A stretch of 64,000 bases of DNA from JAMDEO01 sp963775295 (GCA_963775295.1 CAVZIK010000006.1:744001-808000); one strand, 5' to 3'; positions 43,524-52,769 are shown, counted from the first letter of the stretch. The notes: generated by a model not told the origin, from the letters alone. Numbers and translations are program-made.

Positions 43524-44044
43524 CACTCGCCCAAGGAATGAGACTCGGCCAGTGGTGGTCCAGACTCAAGGCGCGTCCGACATGCCCGCATGAATGGGAG
43601 TTGGTCCGACGCTACGAAGTGCCCGACTCAGACGGCGGCTATCCTCCCGGCGTGAATTCACACATGCGGCCGGTGTACGTCTCCCGCGGCAGACTATCCG
43701 GCAAAAGGAAGACTGGGGACTCAAGAATGATGCCGCTGGGTTTCGTCAATGAGGCCAAGAAGAACTGCCGCCATGTCTGGAGGCTAATCGACACCTGGGA
43801 AGATAGCGATGAGTACAGAGACGTGGCCGCTAGCTTGGACGCTCGCGATGGGAAAGTGAGTTGGGGCCAATCGGGCTATGAATATCAGAAGAGCGTGCAT
43901 CTCAATCTTCTCCGCAAGCGAACGTGCAGAGAGTATCGATGTGACATCTGTGGGGCGACCAAGACCGTCTGCGACCCTGGGGTTCTTGAGCCGAGATGGT
44001 TCTGGGCGAAGGCGGCCGCCTTGCTCAGAAGAATGAAGCGGTGA
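43520..44044 (+). CDS. Soluble cysteine-containing protein of unknown function
   Basis: ATG 43520 overlaps the preceding stop (ATGA). The 174-residue basic protein has no membrane helix. A cysteine group near the C-terminus (CREYRCDICGATKTVCDPG) may bind zinc. It has HEWELVRRYEVPDSDGGYPP in its middle. It is coupled both sides (the next start GTGA overlaps its stop) to two membrane proteins. No family is recognised. Confidence 0.65.
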   Translation: MTLAQGMRLGQWWSRLKARPTCPHEWELVRRYEVPDSDGGYPPGVNSHMRPVYVSRGRLSGKRKTGDSRMMPLGFVNEAKKNCRHVWRLIDTWEDSDEYRDVAASLDARDGKVSWGQSGYEYQKSVHLNLLRKRTCREYRCDICGATKTVCDPGVLEPRWFWAKAAALLRRMKR

Positions 44045-44409
44045 CCGAACCGCATTCGGACAAACGCTTCTCGTTGCAAGGTGTGCGGCTTCTTGTCGTG
44101 GCTGCGATTGTCGTTCCGTTCTTTCTTGGAGTTGTACTGTTCGCTCAGTGGACACTGCCGGACGTCTTCAACTTTGTAGGTCAGGCGCCGCTGATCGGAG
44201 GATTCCTCATCGGTGTCGTCAAGGGCATAGACTGGATGTACACTCTGCACCTTTCCGCAGGCAGTGCAGGCGGCGAGGTTGTGCCTTTCGGTTTGTACCC
44301 GATCTTGGCTTTGGCGTTTGGCCTCAAGAAGCGGTACGTGGCCGCCGCCATCGTTCTATTCGTTCCGCTGATTCTTCTGTGGCTGCTCTCGGCCAGCCTG
44401 CAAGACTAG
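44041..44409 (+). CDS. Three-helix membrane protein
   Basis: GTG 44041 overlaps the previous stop; an ORF from 43996 in the same frame is rejected. The 122-residue protein has about three hydrophobic helices (GVRLLVVAAIVVPFFLGVVL; APLIGGFLIGVVKGI; YVAAAIVLFVPLILLWLL). It is the last gene of the unit under element K. Function is unknown. Confidence 0.65.
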   Translation: MTEPHSDKRFSLQGVRLLVVAAIVVPFFLGVVLFAQWTLPDVFNFVGQAPLIGGFLIGVVKGIDWMYTLHLSAGSAGGEVVPFGLYPILALAFGLKKRYVAAAIVLFVPLILLWLLSASLQD

Positions 44410-44473
44410 GACCGATCGACTTGACCACGCTCTGTTTTTGAAATCCGCCTTTGTTCTTGCCTCACCCGCCCAA

Positions 44474-44500
44474 GGTAATGCTTTCGGCCCTTCCGGACAT
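44474..44500 (+). promoter_or_regulatory. GGTAATG/CCGGACAT element, copy L (sigma operon)
   Basis: It is identical to copy B, with TTCCGGACATGCGCAGG, 209 nt before the sigma start at 44709. The segment 44468-45240 is nearly identical to 3353-4125. Confidence 0.65.
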
Positions 44501-44708
44501 GCGCAGGGAATCTCTGGCTAGTCCAGTTCTGGCCCAGTTGCCAGAGCGCGTCACAAGCCCTGAACTGCCCCGCGACCACAAAGTAAAGAAAATCGCCCCG
44601 TCAGACGTCGTTCATGGTGGATGATTGAACACCGGGTAGGCGGTTGGAGGCGGAGCGACGGATCGGGTTGAGGTCATTGACGCACCACATGGCAAGAGGA
44701 GTTGGGCG

Positions 44709-45200
44709 TTGAGCCACGAGGTAGAGTGGCCAAGCGCATTCGACGCTATCGTCCACGCACACACCGCCCGACTGGTGAAGAGCTTGAGCCTCATCACCCT
44801 TGACCGGGGACTGGCCGAGGATGCAGCTCAAGAGGCCTTCCTCCAACTGCATCTTCACTGGCATGATCCAGAAGTGAAGGACCCCGTTGCCTGGCTCTAC
44901 CGGGTCGGCATCAATCGTTGCAAGGACTATCGCCGGGCCATGGGCAGAGCCACTCGTCTGAGGCAGCGTTTAGCCGGGAGCTTCGAGGAGTTCACGCCCC
45001 CAGCCTGGACGCCGGACCCCGACCTTATGAGCATTCTTCGCCCCTTACCGAAGCGCCAACGCACCGCAGCCTCTCTCTTCTACCTGGCCGGTTTCTCCAC
45101 CTCTGAGATCGCACGAGCCATGGACATCTCTGAGGGGGCCGTCGGCAGTCATCTCCACAAGGCCCGAGAAGCACTGCGCAAGATCTTGGAGGAACAGTGA
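44709..45200 (+). CDS. ECF-family RNA polymerase sigma factor 5
   Basis: TTG 44709 follows AGAGGAG. The 163-residue protein differs from the factor at 3594 at only a few positions (for example Val to Met near 110, Ala to Ser near 122, Leu to Ser near 131, Tyr to His near 151). Regions 2 and 4 are as there. The leader, promoter element and first codons of the anti-sigma gene match too, so the two loci arose by recent duplication or are kept alike by conversion. Confidence 0.93.
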   Translation: MSHEVEWPSAFDAIVHAHTARLVKSLSLITLDRGLAEDAAQEAFLQLHLHWHDPEVKDPVAWLYRVGINRCKDYRRAMGRATRLRQRLAGSFEEFTPPAWTPDPDLMSILRPLPKRQRTAASLFYLAGFSTSEIARAMDISEGAVGSHLHKAREALRKILEEQ

Positions 45201-47059
45201 TGGACAGAGGCGATCTGGACGAGCGCCTGCGTGAGGTCTATGAATCTAATGCGCCGATGGTCGATGAGACCGAATTTGCTTCCCGGCTAAGAAGGAAGTC
45301 CAATGTTCACCGGACTCATCTGGCCCACGACGCTCGCCCTCGGCGGACTCTGATCATCGCCCTTGCGTCCCTGGTCCTAGTCGCGGCGGTCGCCGTTGGC
45401 GCGTACGAAGCAGTACTTCACCTGGAGCAGGGCAAGAGGGTGGTGGTCATCAACGACGACAGCATGAGCCCCAACGGTTCGGCTGCAGGCGCAAATCAGG
45501 TGCTACTCGAAAAGGCACTCACCTGGATCGAGGCGGCCCCGACCAAAGTCACATTTGGTCCCTACACGATTGCCTACGGAGCGCAGGCTAAGGTGGCCGA
45601 GGTGACGGTCGATCCTCACCCTAGCGGCGAGCCGCTCCTCTCTGGCCCGGTCTGGTGGTCGTCGGACACCGACTACTACATTCAGGACGGTACAGGTGGC
45701 CCTCCCCAGCACGTCACCCCGAGTATGGCGCAAGAGATGAGCACGCAGACCTACCCGGGTGCCTCATCAGGGGCCAGTCTCTTGGCCATCTTGAGGATGG
45801 TCTTCGATCCTCATCGGCTTCTACAAAAGTCGCTGGTCACAAAAGCAGCGAAGGAAGCAGACGGCACGTGGGACCTCGAGGCCACGATCACCGCCAGGGA
45901 TCTCATCGGGCTGGACATTCCCGATCAGATTCTCTTGGCGGGCACCGGGATATCTCCCTCGAAGGTTCTTCGGACCACTCTCAAGCTGGGCGCAGACGGT
46001 GGCATCCACGCTATGTCGACGCTATTCAGCGATTCGGCCTCAGATGCGACAAACTATGTCTGGGCAAGGAGCTCGACTGAGCCTTCTCTCCCGAGTGCGT
46101 CGGTCGAAATGGACCAGACCCTCCGACAGAGCGCTTTTCTCGGGGGCTGGCGGGCAAGCCTTGCAGATGCGGCCAAAGACATCGGCTTCCCCGTCTACTC
46201 GCTGGGCGAGACCTATCTCGGCTTGAGTCTGCGGCTTATACACGTCGAACTCACCTACAAACCGACGATTGCACTCTTGCTCGAATACGACCCGGGCCAG
46301 AAGGCGGCTCCTCTCGGGACCGCGACCACTGTAGCCGCTGGGGAGACGACCACTAGCGGAGCTAGCGGGGAATCCCTCGCCCCTGGGGGGTTCGTGCTCT
46401 TCGAGTATCCCGACTCCAACGTGCCCGATGGCGAGAAGTCGTTCGTGGCCAAGAAGATCTTGCTGAAGACGGTTTCGCACGGTGGCGAGACGTACTCCAT
46501 CTACACCACGCCGAAAGGGAAGCCTGGCCGCTCGATCCTCGTGAAGGCAGGTACGACCTACGTCTCCATCGAGCGCTCCGGAGGCGGGACGGGGGATGCC
46601 ACGGATGAGTTAGTCGCCGCAGCCGAGGCGCTTCAAAGAGTCGGTACCTCCGACGATCAGTCGTCGTCCACAAGCCAGTCTGATTCGCGCACTCTGGCTG
46701 GTCTGAACGCTGTTCGCCTGGACATGGCTCCACGCGTGGGAGTCCATCTGCAGGCACACCTAGGCCAGGCCTCCGGTTCGGACAGTGTGTCGCTCCGGCT
46801 CATGGTCAAGAACAACAGCGACTCCGCCTTCTCTTTCAGCGTGGATGACTTCACCCTCTACATTGACGGCTCCCCGCTAAAAGCAAAGGCCCAGGTTCAC
46901 CAGCCGGACACGGTGCTAGTCCAGCCCGGCGACACGGCCGTCGTGGAGGGAGGCTACTTCTGGCTTCTGTCGAGTCCGACTTCAAAGAGCAGTGGTCTGT
47001 TCTACGCTTCGAGCGACCCAGGGAGCGCCGGTTTCAACAAGATGGTGAGCGCACAATGA
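45200..47059 (+). CDS. Single-pass anti-sigma protein with very long exodomain
   Basis: ATG 45200 overlaps the sigma stop (TGATG) behind GGAGGAAC. The 619-residue protein has the NAPMVDETEFASRLRR head, a membrane helix at about 50-70 and an exodomain with a LolA-like region (about 100-310). A Thr/Ser linker follows, then a DUF4367-like segment (about 380-470; PDGEKSFVAKKILLKTVSHG). The end is a DUF4352-like domain (about 495-615) with VGVHLQAHLGQASGSDSVSL and SGLFYASSDPGSAGF. It shares the head with 4085 but has another sensor. It overlaps the next gene by four bases. Confidence 0.82.
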   Translation: MDRGDLDERLREVYESNAPMVDETEFASRLRRKSNVHRTHLAHDARPRRTLIIALASLVLVAAVAVGAYEAVLHLEQGKRVVVINDDSMSPNGSAAGANQVLLEKALTWIEAAPTKVTFGPYTIAYGAQAKVAEVTVDPHPSGEPLLSGPVWWSSDTDYYIQDGTGGPPQHVTPSMAQEMSTQTYPGASSGASLLAILRMVFDPHRLLQKSLVTKAAKEADGTWDLEATITARDLIGLDIPDQILLAGTGISPSKVLRTTLKLGADGGIHAMSTLFSDSASDATNYVWARSSTEPSLPSASVEMDQTLRQSAFLGGWRASLADAAKDIGFPVYSLGETYLGLSLRLIHVELTYKPTIALLLEYDPGQKAAPLGTATTVAAGETTTSGASGESLAPGGFVLFEYPDSNVPDGEKSFVAKKILLKTVSHGGETYSIYTTPKGKPGRSILVKAGTTYVSIERSGGGTGDATDELVAAAEALQRVGTSDDQSSSTSQSDSRTLAGLNAVRLDMAPRVGVHLQAHLGQASGSDSVSLRLMVKNNSDSAFSFSVDDFTLYIDGSPLKAKAQVHQPDTVLVQPGDTAVVEGGYFWLLSSPTSKSSGLFYASSDPGSAGFNKMVSAQ

Positions 47060-47598
47060 GGACCATTCAAGAACAGGGCATCGATTCCGAGCGCCGTTCT
47101 CAGGCTCGCAGCGGGACCATGTGGCTTCGCTATCTCGGGATCATACAGGAGTGTGGCATGGTGCGAAGCACAAGACTTGGACAACGTCAAGCGATGCTAA
47201 CTGCCGTGGCTATCCTCGCCTGGGCTTTGATCGTCGCTGTGGTTTTCGGCGTCCTTGATATCACACTTCCTGGGGGGAGCGGAGCTGCACTTAGTTTGGT
47301 ACTCATCCCCGTCTATCTGGCTGCGCCTCTGGCGGCACTACTATTTGCCGCAATTTCGCGGACGACTGATGAGCGACGGGTTGAGAATCGGGCCACTCTT
47401 CTCTCCGTGATACTCCCGATAGTCCCAACGGTGCTTGTGGCACTGTGGGGAGAGAGTCACTACAATCTATCTGTCGGCGACGCGGTCATTGGAGCAGTTG
47501 GAATCATTGCCGCTGGATCTATATTCGAGGTGCTCATCGGCTACTGGTTTGCCGGGTTTGGCCTTCGATTCGCGAAAACTCGGCACCTTCGCATGTGA
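47056..47598 (+). CDS. Small membrane protein
   Basis: ATG 47056 overlaps the anti-sigma stop (ATGA). The 180-residue protein has about four hydrophobic stretches (AVAILAWALIVAVVFGVL; ALSLVLIPVYLAAPLAALLF; LLSVILPIVPTVLVALW; AVGIIAAGSIFEVLIGYWF). A start at ATG 47158 (MVRSTRLG) is also possible. The phrase WLRYLGII recurs in the membrane protein at 59996, suggesting a shared relic at the 5' end. It is followed by a hairpin. Confidence 0.6.
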   Translation: MRTIQEQGIDSERRSQARSGTMWLRYLGIIQECGMVRSTRLGQRQAMLTAVAILAWALIVAVVFGVLDITLPGGSGAALSLVLIPVYLAAPLAALLFAAISRTTDERRVENRATLLSVILPIVPTVLVALWGESHYNLSVGDAVIGAVGIIAAGSIFEVLIGYWFAGFGLRFAKTRHLRM

Positions 47599-47640
47599 CC
47601 CTATTGGATCTTGGCGTCGTGCGCAGAGCACATGCTTGTT

Positions 47641-47677
47641 GAGGTCAACCCGCCTGATACTTGGGCGGGCTGACCTC
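47641..47677 (+). terminator. Strong hairpin after the sigma operon
   Basis: GAGGTCAACCCGCC pairs with GGGCGGGCTGACCTC around TGATACTT, with one A-C mismatch in 14 pairs. It lies 43 bp after the last gene of the operon. It has no T-run, so termination may be weak or Rho-assisted. Confidence 0.6.
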
Positions 47678-48315
47678 GCAAAACTGAGGCTTTCAAAAAC
47701 TCCAGATTACTCAGGTTGTCGGCGAATACCATTGAATCAACGTATGGATCTTGGGTTCCATCAAGGTTCCTCTGCTATGCGGTGGACTTGCAGGAGCACG
47801 GCTGGGTGGGTATGTCGCCTCACTAGACCAGATGGGATCGATGCACTCCCGCCGAGTGACCTATCTAATCGATCAGCCGTCAGGCTCCGGTGGCGTTTCG
47901 TCCGAAAAGGTTGACACGGTCCGAATAACAGCAACCGATGCAAACGGTAATGAGGGCTGTCATACATTGAAACCATGATTGCTCATTTGCAGGCAACGCT
48001 GAAGCGATAGGACATGCCTTCGGGTCAATTCGAACCGACACAAGGATTAGGAATTCCCGAGATTAACGTCCGCTGTGTGCCACAGAGGCCCGTGTGCTCG
48101 TATAACGTGCCCGCCGCGCATCGGGATGTATCGCCCCCATTCGCGGGTTTGGCTGTCAGTTTGGCTGTCAACCTGACCGTTCGTTACTCAAAACCCTGTT
48201 CGTCTGAGCAATGGCGCGGCTTGTCCCAACGCAGGGCGTCCTTTGCAGCGAGGCGAGGGACTGGGGGCTTCCGGAAACTCCGCGGAATCGCTCAACCATG
48301 CTCTTGGCCGGCGCT
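47678..48315. other. Intergenic gap with a possible exoprotein relic
   Basis: The only coding-like stretch is a frame at 47751-47978 that ends KVDTVRITATDANGNEGCHT, similar to the end of Ig-like exoproteins, with no signal peptide or good start. It may be a relic. The rest shows nothing recognisable up to the IS21-type element. Confidence 0.35.
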
Positions 48316-48439
48316 TGTGTTCGATAACCTAAAAGTTGACCACTTGGAGGCCGTTCGTTCATCGAAAAGTTGACCACCTTCAATACAAGTCCTGTACCGT
48401 CTTCCCCTCTTGGGAACTGGCGGGACAGGGGGAAGGCAT

Positions 48440-49900
48440 GTGCTGAAGATGGTCGACGTGGAGTTCATCAAGAAGAAGCGCGAAAACGAGGGCTGGCCGA
48501 TCCGCAAGATCGCCCGGCAGCTCGAAGTGTCCAGGCAGACAGTGCGAAAGGTGCTGGCCTCCCCGGCCGAGCCGTTTCGTTATCAACAGAGAGTTTCCCG
48601 TCCCCGTCCGGTCATGGGACCCTATCTCCCCGTGATCGAACGCTGGCTCACCGAGGATGAGACCGCTCCTCGCAAACAGCGTCACACGGCCAAGCGCGTC
48701 TATGACCGTCTGGTCGCGGAATACGACTTCCCCGGTTCAGAGGTGACCGTGCGCCGGGCGGTGCGCAGCCTTCGGGGTCGGCGCACCCAGGTCTTCGTGC
48801 CCCTGGAGGCGGTGCCGGGCAAAGTGGCTCAAGCTGACTTCGGCCAAGCTCACGTGATGATCGCCGGGGCGGTGCAGAAGGTCTTCGTCTTCTGTCTGCG
48901 GGCCAAACACTCCAAGGTGTCATTTGCCGTGGCTTATCCCACCGAGAAGCTGGAAGCCTTCCTGGATGGTCACGTCAGGGGTCTTGAGTTCTTCGGCGGG
49001 ATCTTCCGTGAGATTTGGTATGACAACCCCAAGACCGCCGTCAGCAAGATCCTTTCCGGCCCGTATCGCATCGAGCACGAGCACTTCAGTCGCCTGCGCG
49101 CCCACTACCTCTTTGACAGCTCCTTCTGCACTCCGGGAGAGGCCCACGAGAAAGGCTCGGTGGAGAACCTGGTGGGATACGTGCGCCGGAATGCCCTCGT
49201 GCCGGCGTCGAAGCCCTTTGCTTCGCTGGAGGCGCTGAACCTCCACCTACGCGCCTTCTGCGAGCGGGAACGGGTTCGGCATGCCGGCGGGTGGGCTCTG
49301 GAGGAGACGGCACTGAAACCGCTTCCTCTCCACGCTTTCCGGGCCGCCACCTCGCGGCCGGTTTCGGTCTCCAAGACCGCTCTTGTGCGCATCGACCACA
49401 ATCGCTACTCGGTGCCGGCCGTTCACGCCGGCCGCCTGCTTCGGGCCGAGGTCTACGTGGACAAAGTGGAGATCTACGTCGCCGACGCCCTCATCGCTGC
49501 CCACCCCCGCAGCTACCAGCGCGGGGAGACCTTCCTTGAGCTCTCCCACTATCTCCCCGTCTTTGCCCGCAAGCCCCGGGCGGCCGGATGCTGCGCCGCT
49601 CTTTCCCAGGCCGATCCGGTGTTCATTCGCACCCGGGACCTGCTGCTGCGTGAACCGGGCGGATACCGGGTCTTCGCCGAGATCCTCATGTTGGGGATGC
49701 GATTCGATCTGGATGTTCTGGCCCAAGCCCTCGAAGAGTGCCTGAGCTCAGGGAGACTATCGGTCGAGGGTGTCCACCAGCGCTGCCTTAACCTGATGCA
49801 TGTGCCCCCGGGCCCAGTGATGGTGCCTGAGCTGTTGGCTCTGCGCCTTCCCCGGCCGGATCTTAGCCGCTATGACGCCCTTACGGCGGTGGCCCGATGA
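48440..49900 (+). CDS. istA: IS21-family transposase IstA
   Basis: GTG 48440 follows GGGGGAAGG; ATG 48449 is the alternative. The about 486-residue protein has an N-terminal helix-turn-helix (GWPIRKIARQLEVSRQTVRK). The rve/DDE core has D in VAQADFGQAH, D in EIWYDNPKTA, E in HEKGSVENLV. A C-terminal Mu-B-like region follows (VRIDHNRYSVPAVHAGRLLR). It has full length for the family. Its stop overlaps the istB start. Confidence 0.95.
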   Translation: MLKMVDVEFIKKKRENEGWPIRKIARQLEVSRQTVRKVLASPAEPFRYQQRVSRPRPVMGPYLPVIERWLTEDETAPRKQRHTAKRVYDRLVAEYDFPGSEVTVRRAVRSLRGRRTQVFVPLEAVPGKVAQADFGQAHVMIAGAVQKVFVFCLRAKHSKVSFAVAYPTEKLEAFLDGHVRGLEFFGGIFREIWYDNPKTAVSKILSGPYRIEHEHFSRLRAHYLFDSSFCTPGEAHEKGSVENLVGYVRRNALVPASKPFASLEALNLHLRAFCERERVRHAGGWALEETALKPLPLHAFRAATSRPVSVSKTALVRIDHNRYSVPAVHAGRLLRAEVYVDKVEIYVADALIAAHPRSYQRGETFLELSHYLPVFARKPRAAGCCAALSQADPVFIRTRDLLLREPGGYRVFAEILMLGMRFDLDVLAQALEECLSSGRLSVEGVHQRCLNLMHVPPGPVMVPELLALRLPRPDLSRYDALTAVAR

Positions 49901-50655
49901 ACGCGGAAGTGGTCGCAGCCCAGGTCAAGCTCTACGCGCAGGAACTCAAGATGCCGGGATTGCGCGTCCACTTCGAGGAGATCGCCCGGGAGGCACGAGG
50001 CACCGGGGAATCCCACGAGGCGTATCTCGTTGCCTGTCTGCGCGCCGAGATCGAGTCCCGGCGGGAGCATCGGCTCCAAGATCGCTTAAAACAAGCCCGC
50101 TTTCCTCACCGCAAGACCCTGGATGAGTTCGACTTCGCGTTGGTCCCGTCCGTGCCCAAAGAGGAAATCCTAAGCCTGGCCCAAGGTGAGTTTGTCCGCA
50201 CCCGAGAGAACGTCATCCTTCTGGGGGCAAGCGGCACCGGCAAGACCCACCTGGCGCAAGCCATTGGACACGCCGCCATCTACGCCGGCGCTCGGGTGCG
50301 ATTTACGAGCGCCGTTGCACTGGCGCAGGAGCTGCTCGCGGCTCAGGATGAGCATCGTCTGCCTCGGTATCTCAAGAGCTGGCAGAAGACCGACCTGGCC
50401 ATCGTGGATGAGCTCGGATATCTGGGTCTGGGGCCGGGAGGCCCCTTGCTCTTTCAGTTCTTCGCCGAGCGTTACGAGAAAGGATCTGTGCTCGTGACCT
50501 CCAACCTGGAGTTCTCCCGCTGGAGCGAGGTCTTCGGCGATCCGGTGCTGACCGCCGCCCTTCTTGATCGCCTCACCCACCACAGCCACATCCTGGTGTT
50601 CGAGGGAGAGTCCTACAGGTTCAGGGAGAGCCAGAAGCAGAAGACGAGATCTTAA
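49897..50655 (+). CDS. istB: IS21-family helper ATPase IstB
   Basis: ATG 49897 overlaps the istA stop (ATGA). The 252-residue DnaC-like ATPase has Walker A GASGTGKT near 110 and Walker B LAIVDELGYL. It ends with the signature SNLEFSRWSEVFGDPVLTAA. Confidence 0.95.
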   Translation: MNAEVVAAQVKLYAQELKMPGLRVHFEEIAREARGTGESHEAYLVACLRAEIESRREHRLQDRLKQARFPHRKTLDEFDFALVPSVPKEEILSLAQGEFVRTRENVILLGASGTGKTHLAQAIGHAAIYAGARVRFTSAVALAQELLAAQDEHRLPRYLKSWQKTDLAIVDELGYLGLGPGGPLLFQFFAERYEKGSVLVTSNLEFSRWSEVFGDPVLTAALLDRLTHHSHILVFEGESYRFRESQKQKTRS

Positions 50656-50719
50656 GAAGTGACTGGGGTGGTCAACTTTTCGATGATCGAGGTGGTCAAG
50701 TTTTCGGTTGACGAACACA

Positions 50720-51077
50720 GCGCTGTTATGAATTTGGGCAACGGTGCGGTCGTGAACGTCGGAAAGAAAATGTCGCAATTTGCGAACTTTGTCGCGGTCT
50801 CCGCCCCCATCGAGTAAGAAATGCAGCCGTGCCGTACACCTCGTGCATGGACGGACTCCGGACCGTCAAGCCGCCACCAGGCATATGCAACCGACTGAGA
50901 AAGGGGGTCAGCTGTCAACAAACCAAGGAGCAAGCACGAGGGCACCAAGTCACAATGAGAAAGGCCGTAGGCAGGGTGTCCAAGGGAAAGAGGCCTGGCA
51001 GGAGCCCTGGAAGCGGTCTGGCCTCGGGCTTGCGCGATTCCACCACGTTGGTGTCGATAGATCCGAAGGAGGGATAA
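50720..51077. other. Intergenic gap right of the IS21-type element
   Basis: It holds the right-hand target duplication and then nothing recognisable. A frame from the left flank (ATG 48212) would join, without the insertion, to 50725-50817, but has no supporting feature. The ribosome site AAGGAGGGATAA of the next gene ends the gap. Confidence 0.4.
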
Positions 51078-51866
51078 GTGAAACGCAGATACGTCTTACT
51101 CGTGCTATTGTGCGCGTTCGTCGTGGTGTTTGTGACGGCAAATGGGGCAGTAGCATTTGCCCAGCCTGGGTCTGAAGTAGTTGCCGCGACCGCGCTCGGT
51201 ACTGTCGAACGCTTGGCCCCAAGTGACGGCATGGTCCGCTATCGCGCCATTCTGAACGACGGCTGCTGTGCGTTTTTGTTGATGACCGACGCAAATGGAT
51301 CGCTAGCGGTGAGGTTTTTTGCCACGCCCGAGGCCTTTGAGGCCGCGAAGATCGCTGCGGGCATCGACAGCGCTCAGAAACCAGCGGGCGAGAGAGACTC
51401 AGCCTCTTCGATGGTATCGGATGGCGGATCGACGAGTATTTCAAGTCCGACGGGGCTATCTCCGCTCTCGATGGGTCCCGGATGGCATACCGTCAGGGCA
51501 GAAGGACTAATAGGCTCTGGCATCTACCCGGCCAACGACCTCCAATCCATGCTGACTTATTACTCTGACAGCGGGGTTTCGCAGGGCTCCTGGTGGGCGA
51601 ACGCAATTTGGTGGCCGTACTGGACCTACGATGGTAGTTCCAGCAACTCGCTGTATAAAGCGCCTGATAGCTCTTACTACAGATACGACTGTACCCAGCA
51701 TTTCAAAGTGACGAGTGGCGGAACGACGTACCATAACTCTATACAGAACACTATCCGTGGGTATTCGGGTGGCAGTTGGGGCGTGTGGTTCGTGATAAAC
51801 ATTGATTCGCGACTCACCAACTACTGGTCCTACGGCTACTCAAACAACAACGGCTGGATGTACTAG
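51078..51866 (+). CDS. Secreted protein with aromatic Gly/Ser-rich C-terminus
   Basis: GTG 51078 follows AAGGAGGGATAA, a strong site. The 262-residue product has a signal peptide (about 1-28, RRYVLLVLLCAFVVVFVTAN, cleaved near AFA). A region of about 90 residues and a Ser-rich linker (about 95-125) precede a C-terminal domain rich in Trp, Tyr, Ser and Gly (SWWANAIWWPYWTYDGSSSN; GGSWGVWFVINIDSRLTNYW). No family is recognised. It has neither repeated promoter element. Confidence 0.72.
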   Translation: MKRRYVLLVLLCAFVVVFVTANGAVAFAQPGSEVVAATALGTVERLAPSDGMVRYRAILNDGCCAFLLMTDANGSLAVRFFATPEAFEAAKIAAGIDSAQKPAGERDSASSMVSDGGSTSISSPTGLSPLSMGPGWHTVRAEGLIGSGIYPANDLQSMLTYYSDSGVSQGSWWANAIWWPYWTYDGSSSNSLYKAPDSSYYRYDCTQHFKVTSGGTTYHNSIQNTIRGYSGGSWGVWFVINIDSRLTNYWSYGYSNNNGWMY

Positions 51867-52065
51867 GCCTGTGTCCGCAGGTTCTGCCAGGCCACGGCCA
51901 GGTCGGGCTGGTTGTCACTCACGGTTGATGTTGGCATAGTAGGGCCAGCGTTTGAGTGACTGAATCGCGCATGCGTGTCGTCGGGCTGCTCGAGATCCGG
52001 CGACACACATGCATCTGCTTGAGTGATGTGCTGAAAGAGACCATGCACGGATGCTTGGAGGGAAT

Positions 52066-52470
52066 ATGAGGCTGCGACCTGTTGCGTTTCTCGCCCTTGT
52101 AGTTTGCTTAACCCTGTTCGCTATCGTTTTACTCAGCGCCTGCGGCTCAGCCAATCCGCTTCAGGCTCAGATTGAGACTAAGGTATCTGTCGATGAGGCC
52201 ACTAACCACGCGACCATCCAGATCAAATCGACCGGCGGCTGGATCGACATAGCCTTGTTTATGACCGATCCGGAGGGCAAGCGCCAGCCTCTCCTTACTG
52301 GTAACGTCGGCGCGGCCGGCGGGACCATTGACACCGGCGAACTCTCCCCCGGCATCTACACCTATATGGTCTACGCCAAGCCCCAGGAGCCCGGAGGCAG
52401 TGCCATACTGCCCGATAGCGAAATCAGCCCAGAAAACCTCGCGGCCACCGGGACGTTCACCATCCCGTAA
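52066..52470 (+). CDS. Small lipoprotein
   Basis: ATG 52066 follows GGAGGGAAT; a start at 52051 is rejected. The 134-residue product has a signal with lipobox LSAC near residue 25. A short beta-rich domain follows (NHATIQIKSTGGWIDIALFM, ELSPGIYTYMVYAKP), possibly an Ig-like fold. A single gene without the GGTAATG element. Confidence 0.75.
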   Translation: MRLRPVAFLALVVCLTLFAIVLLSACGSANPLQAQIETKVSVDEATNHATIQIKSTGGWIDIALFMTDPEGKRQPLLTGNVGAAGGTIDTGELSPGIYTYMVYAKPQEPGGSAILPDSEISPENLAATGTFTIP

Positions 52471-52556
52471 GGGGAAACGCGTGATTGGTCCGGCCCCCAG
52501 AATGAGTACTGTCTGAAGTGTTAGGGTTTCCACGAACGCAAAGGAGACCCAGGAAC

Positions 52557-52700
52557 ATGAAACAGTCGAGATTCACCGAGGCTCAGATCGTCGCCATCCT
52601 CCAGGAAGCAGATGCCCAAGGGGCGTCGGCAAGAGAGGTGTGCAACCGTCACGGAGTCTGCGAGCAGACCTTCTATCGGTGGCGCAGACACGACTCCTGA
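52557..52700 (+). pseudogene. Truncated IS3-family OrfA (helix-turn-helix)
   Basis: ATG 52557 after AAGGAG encodes 47 residues, MKQSRFTEAQIVAILQEADA then ASAREVCNRHGVCEQTFYRW, the start of the IS3-type transposase OrfA. It stops after RRHDS, about half the usual length. OrfB is absent. It is a dead fragment. Confidence 0.85.
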
Positions 52701-52769
52701 TCTCGCCGAAGTGGTGCGGGGGGAAAGGCGCATTGTGTCATTAAGCTTGGGGTCAAGCTGAAACTGTGG

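Larger units (their letters stand above)
48316..50719 (+). mobile_element. IS21-family insertion sequence 2 (2404 bp)
   Basis: The ends are inverted repeats TGTGTTCGATAACC (left) and TGTGTTCGTCAACC (complement of right), each followed by internal copies of AAAAGTTGACCAC / GTGGTCAACTTTT. It is flanked by the 5-bp duplication GCGCT (48311-48315 and 50720-50724). It is unrelated in sequence to the element at 14846. Both genes are open. Confidence 0.93.

Noticed and set aside
47751..47978. Small exoprotein gene
   Set aside because: It has an Ig-like end but no signal peptide, ribosome site or promoter; kept only as a possible relic.
48212..50817. Gene disrupted by the second IS21-type element
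   Set aside because: Joining the flanks gives a frame of about 65 codons from ATG 48212, but there is no ribosome site or recognisable content.
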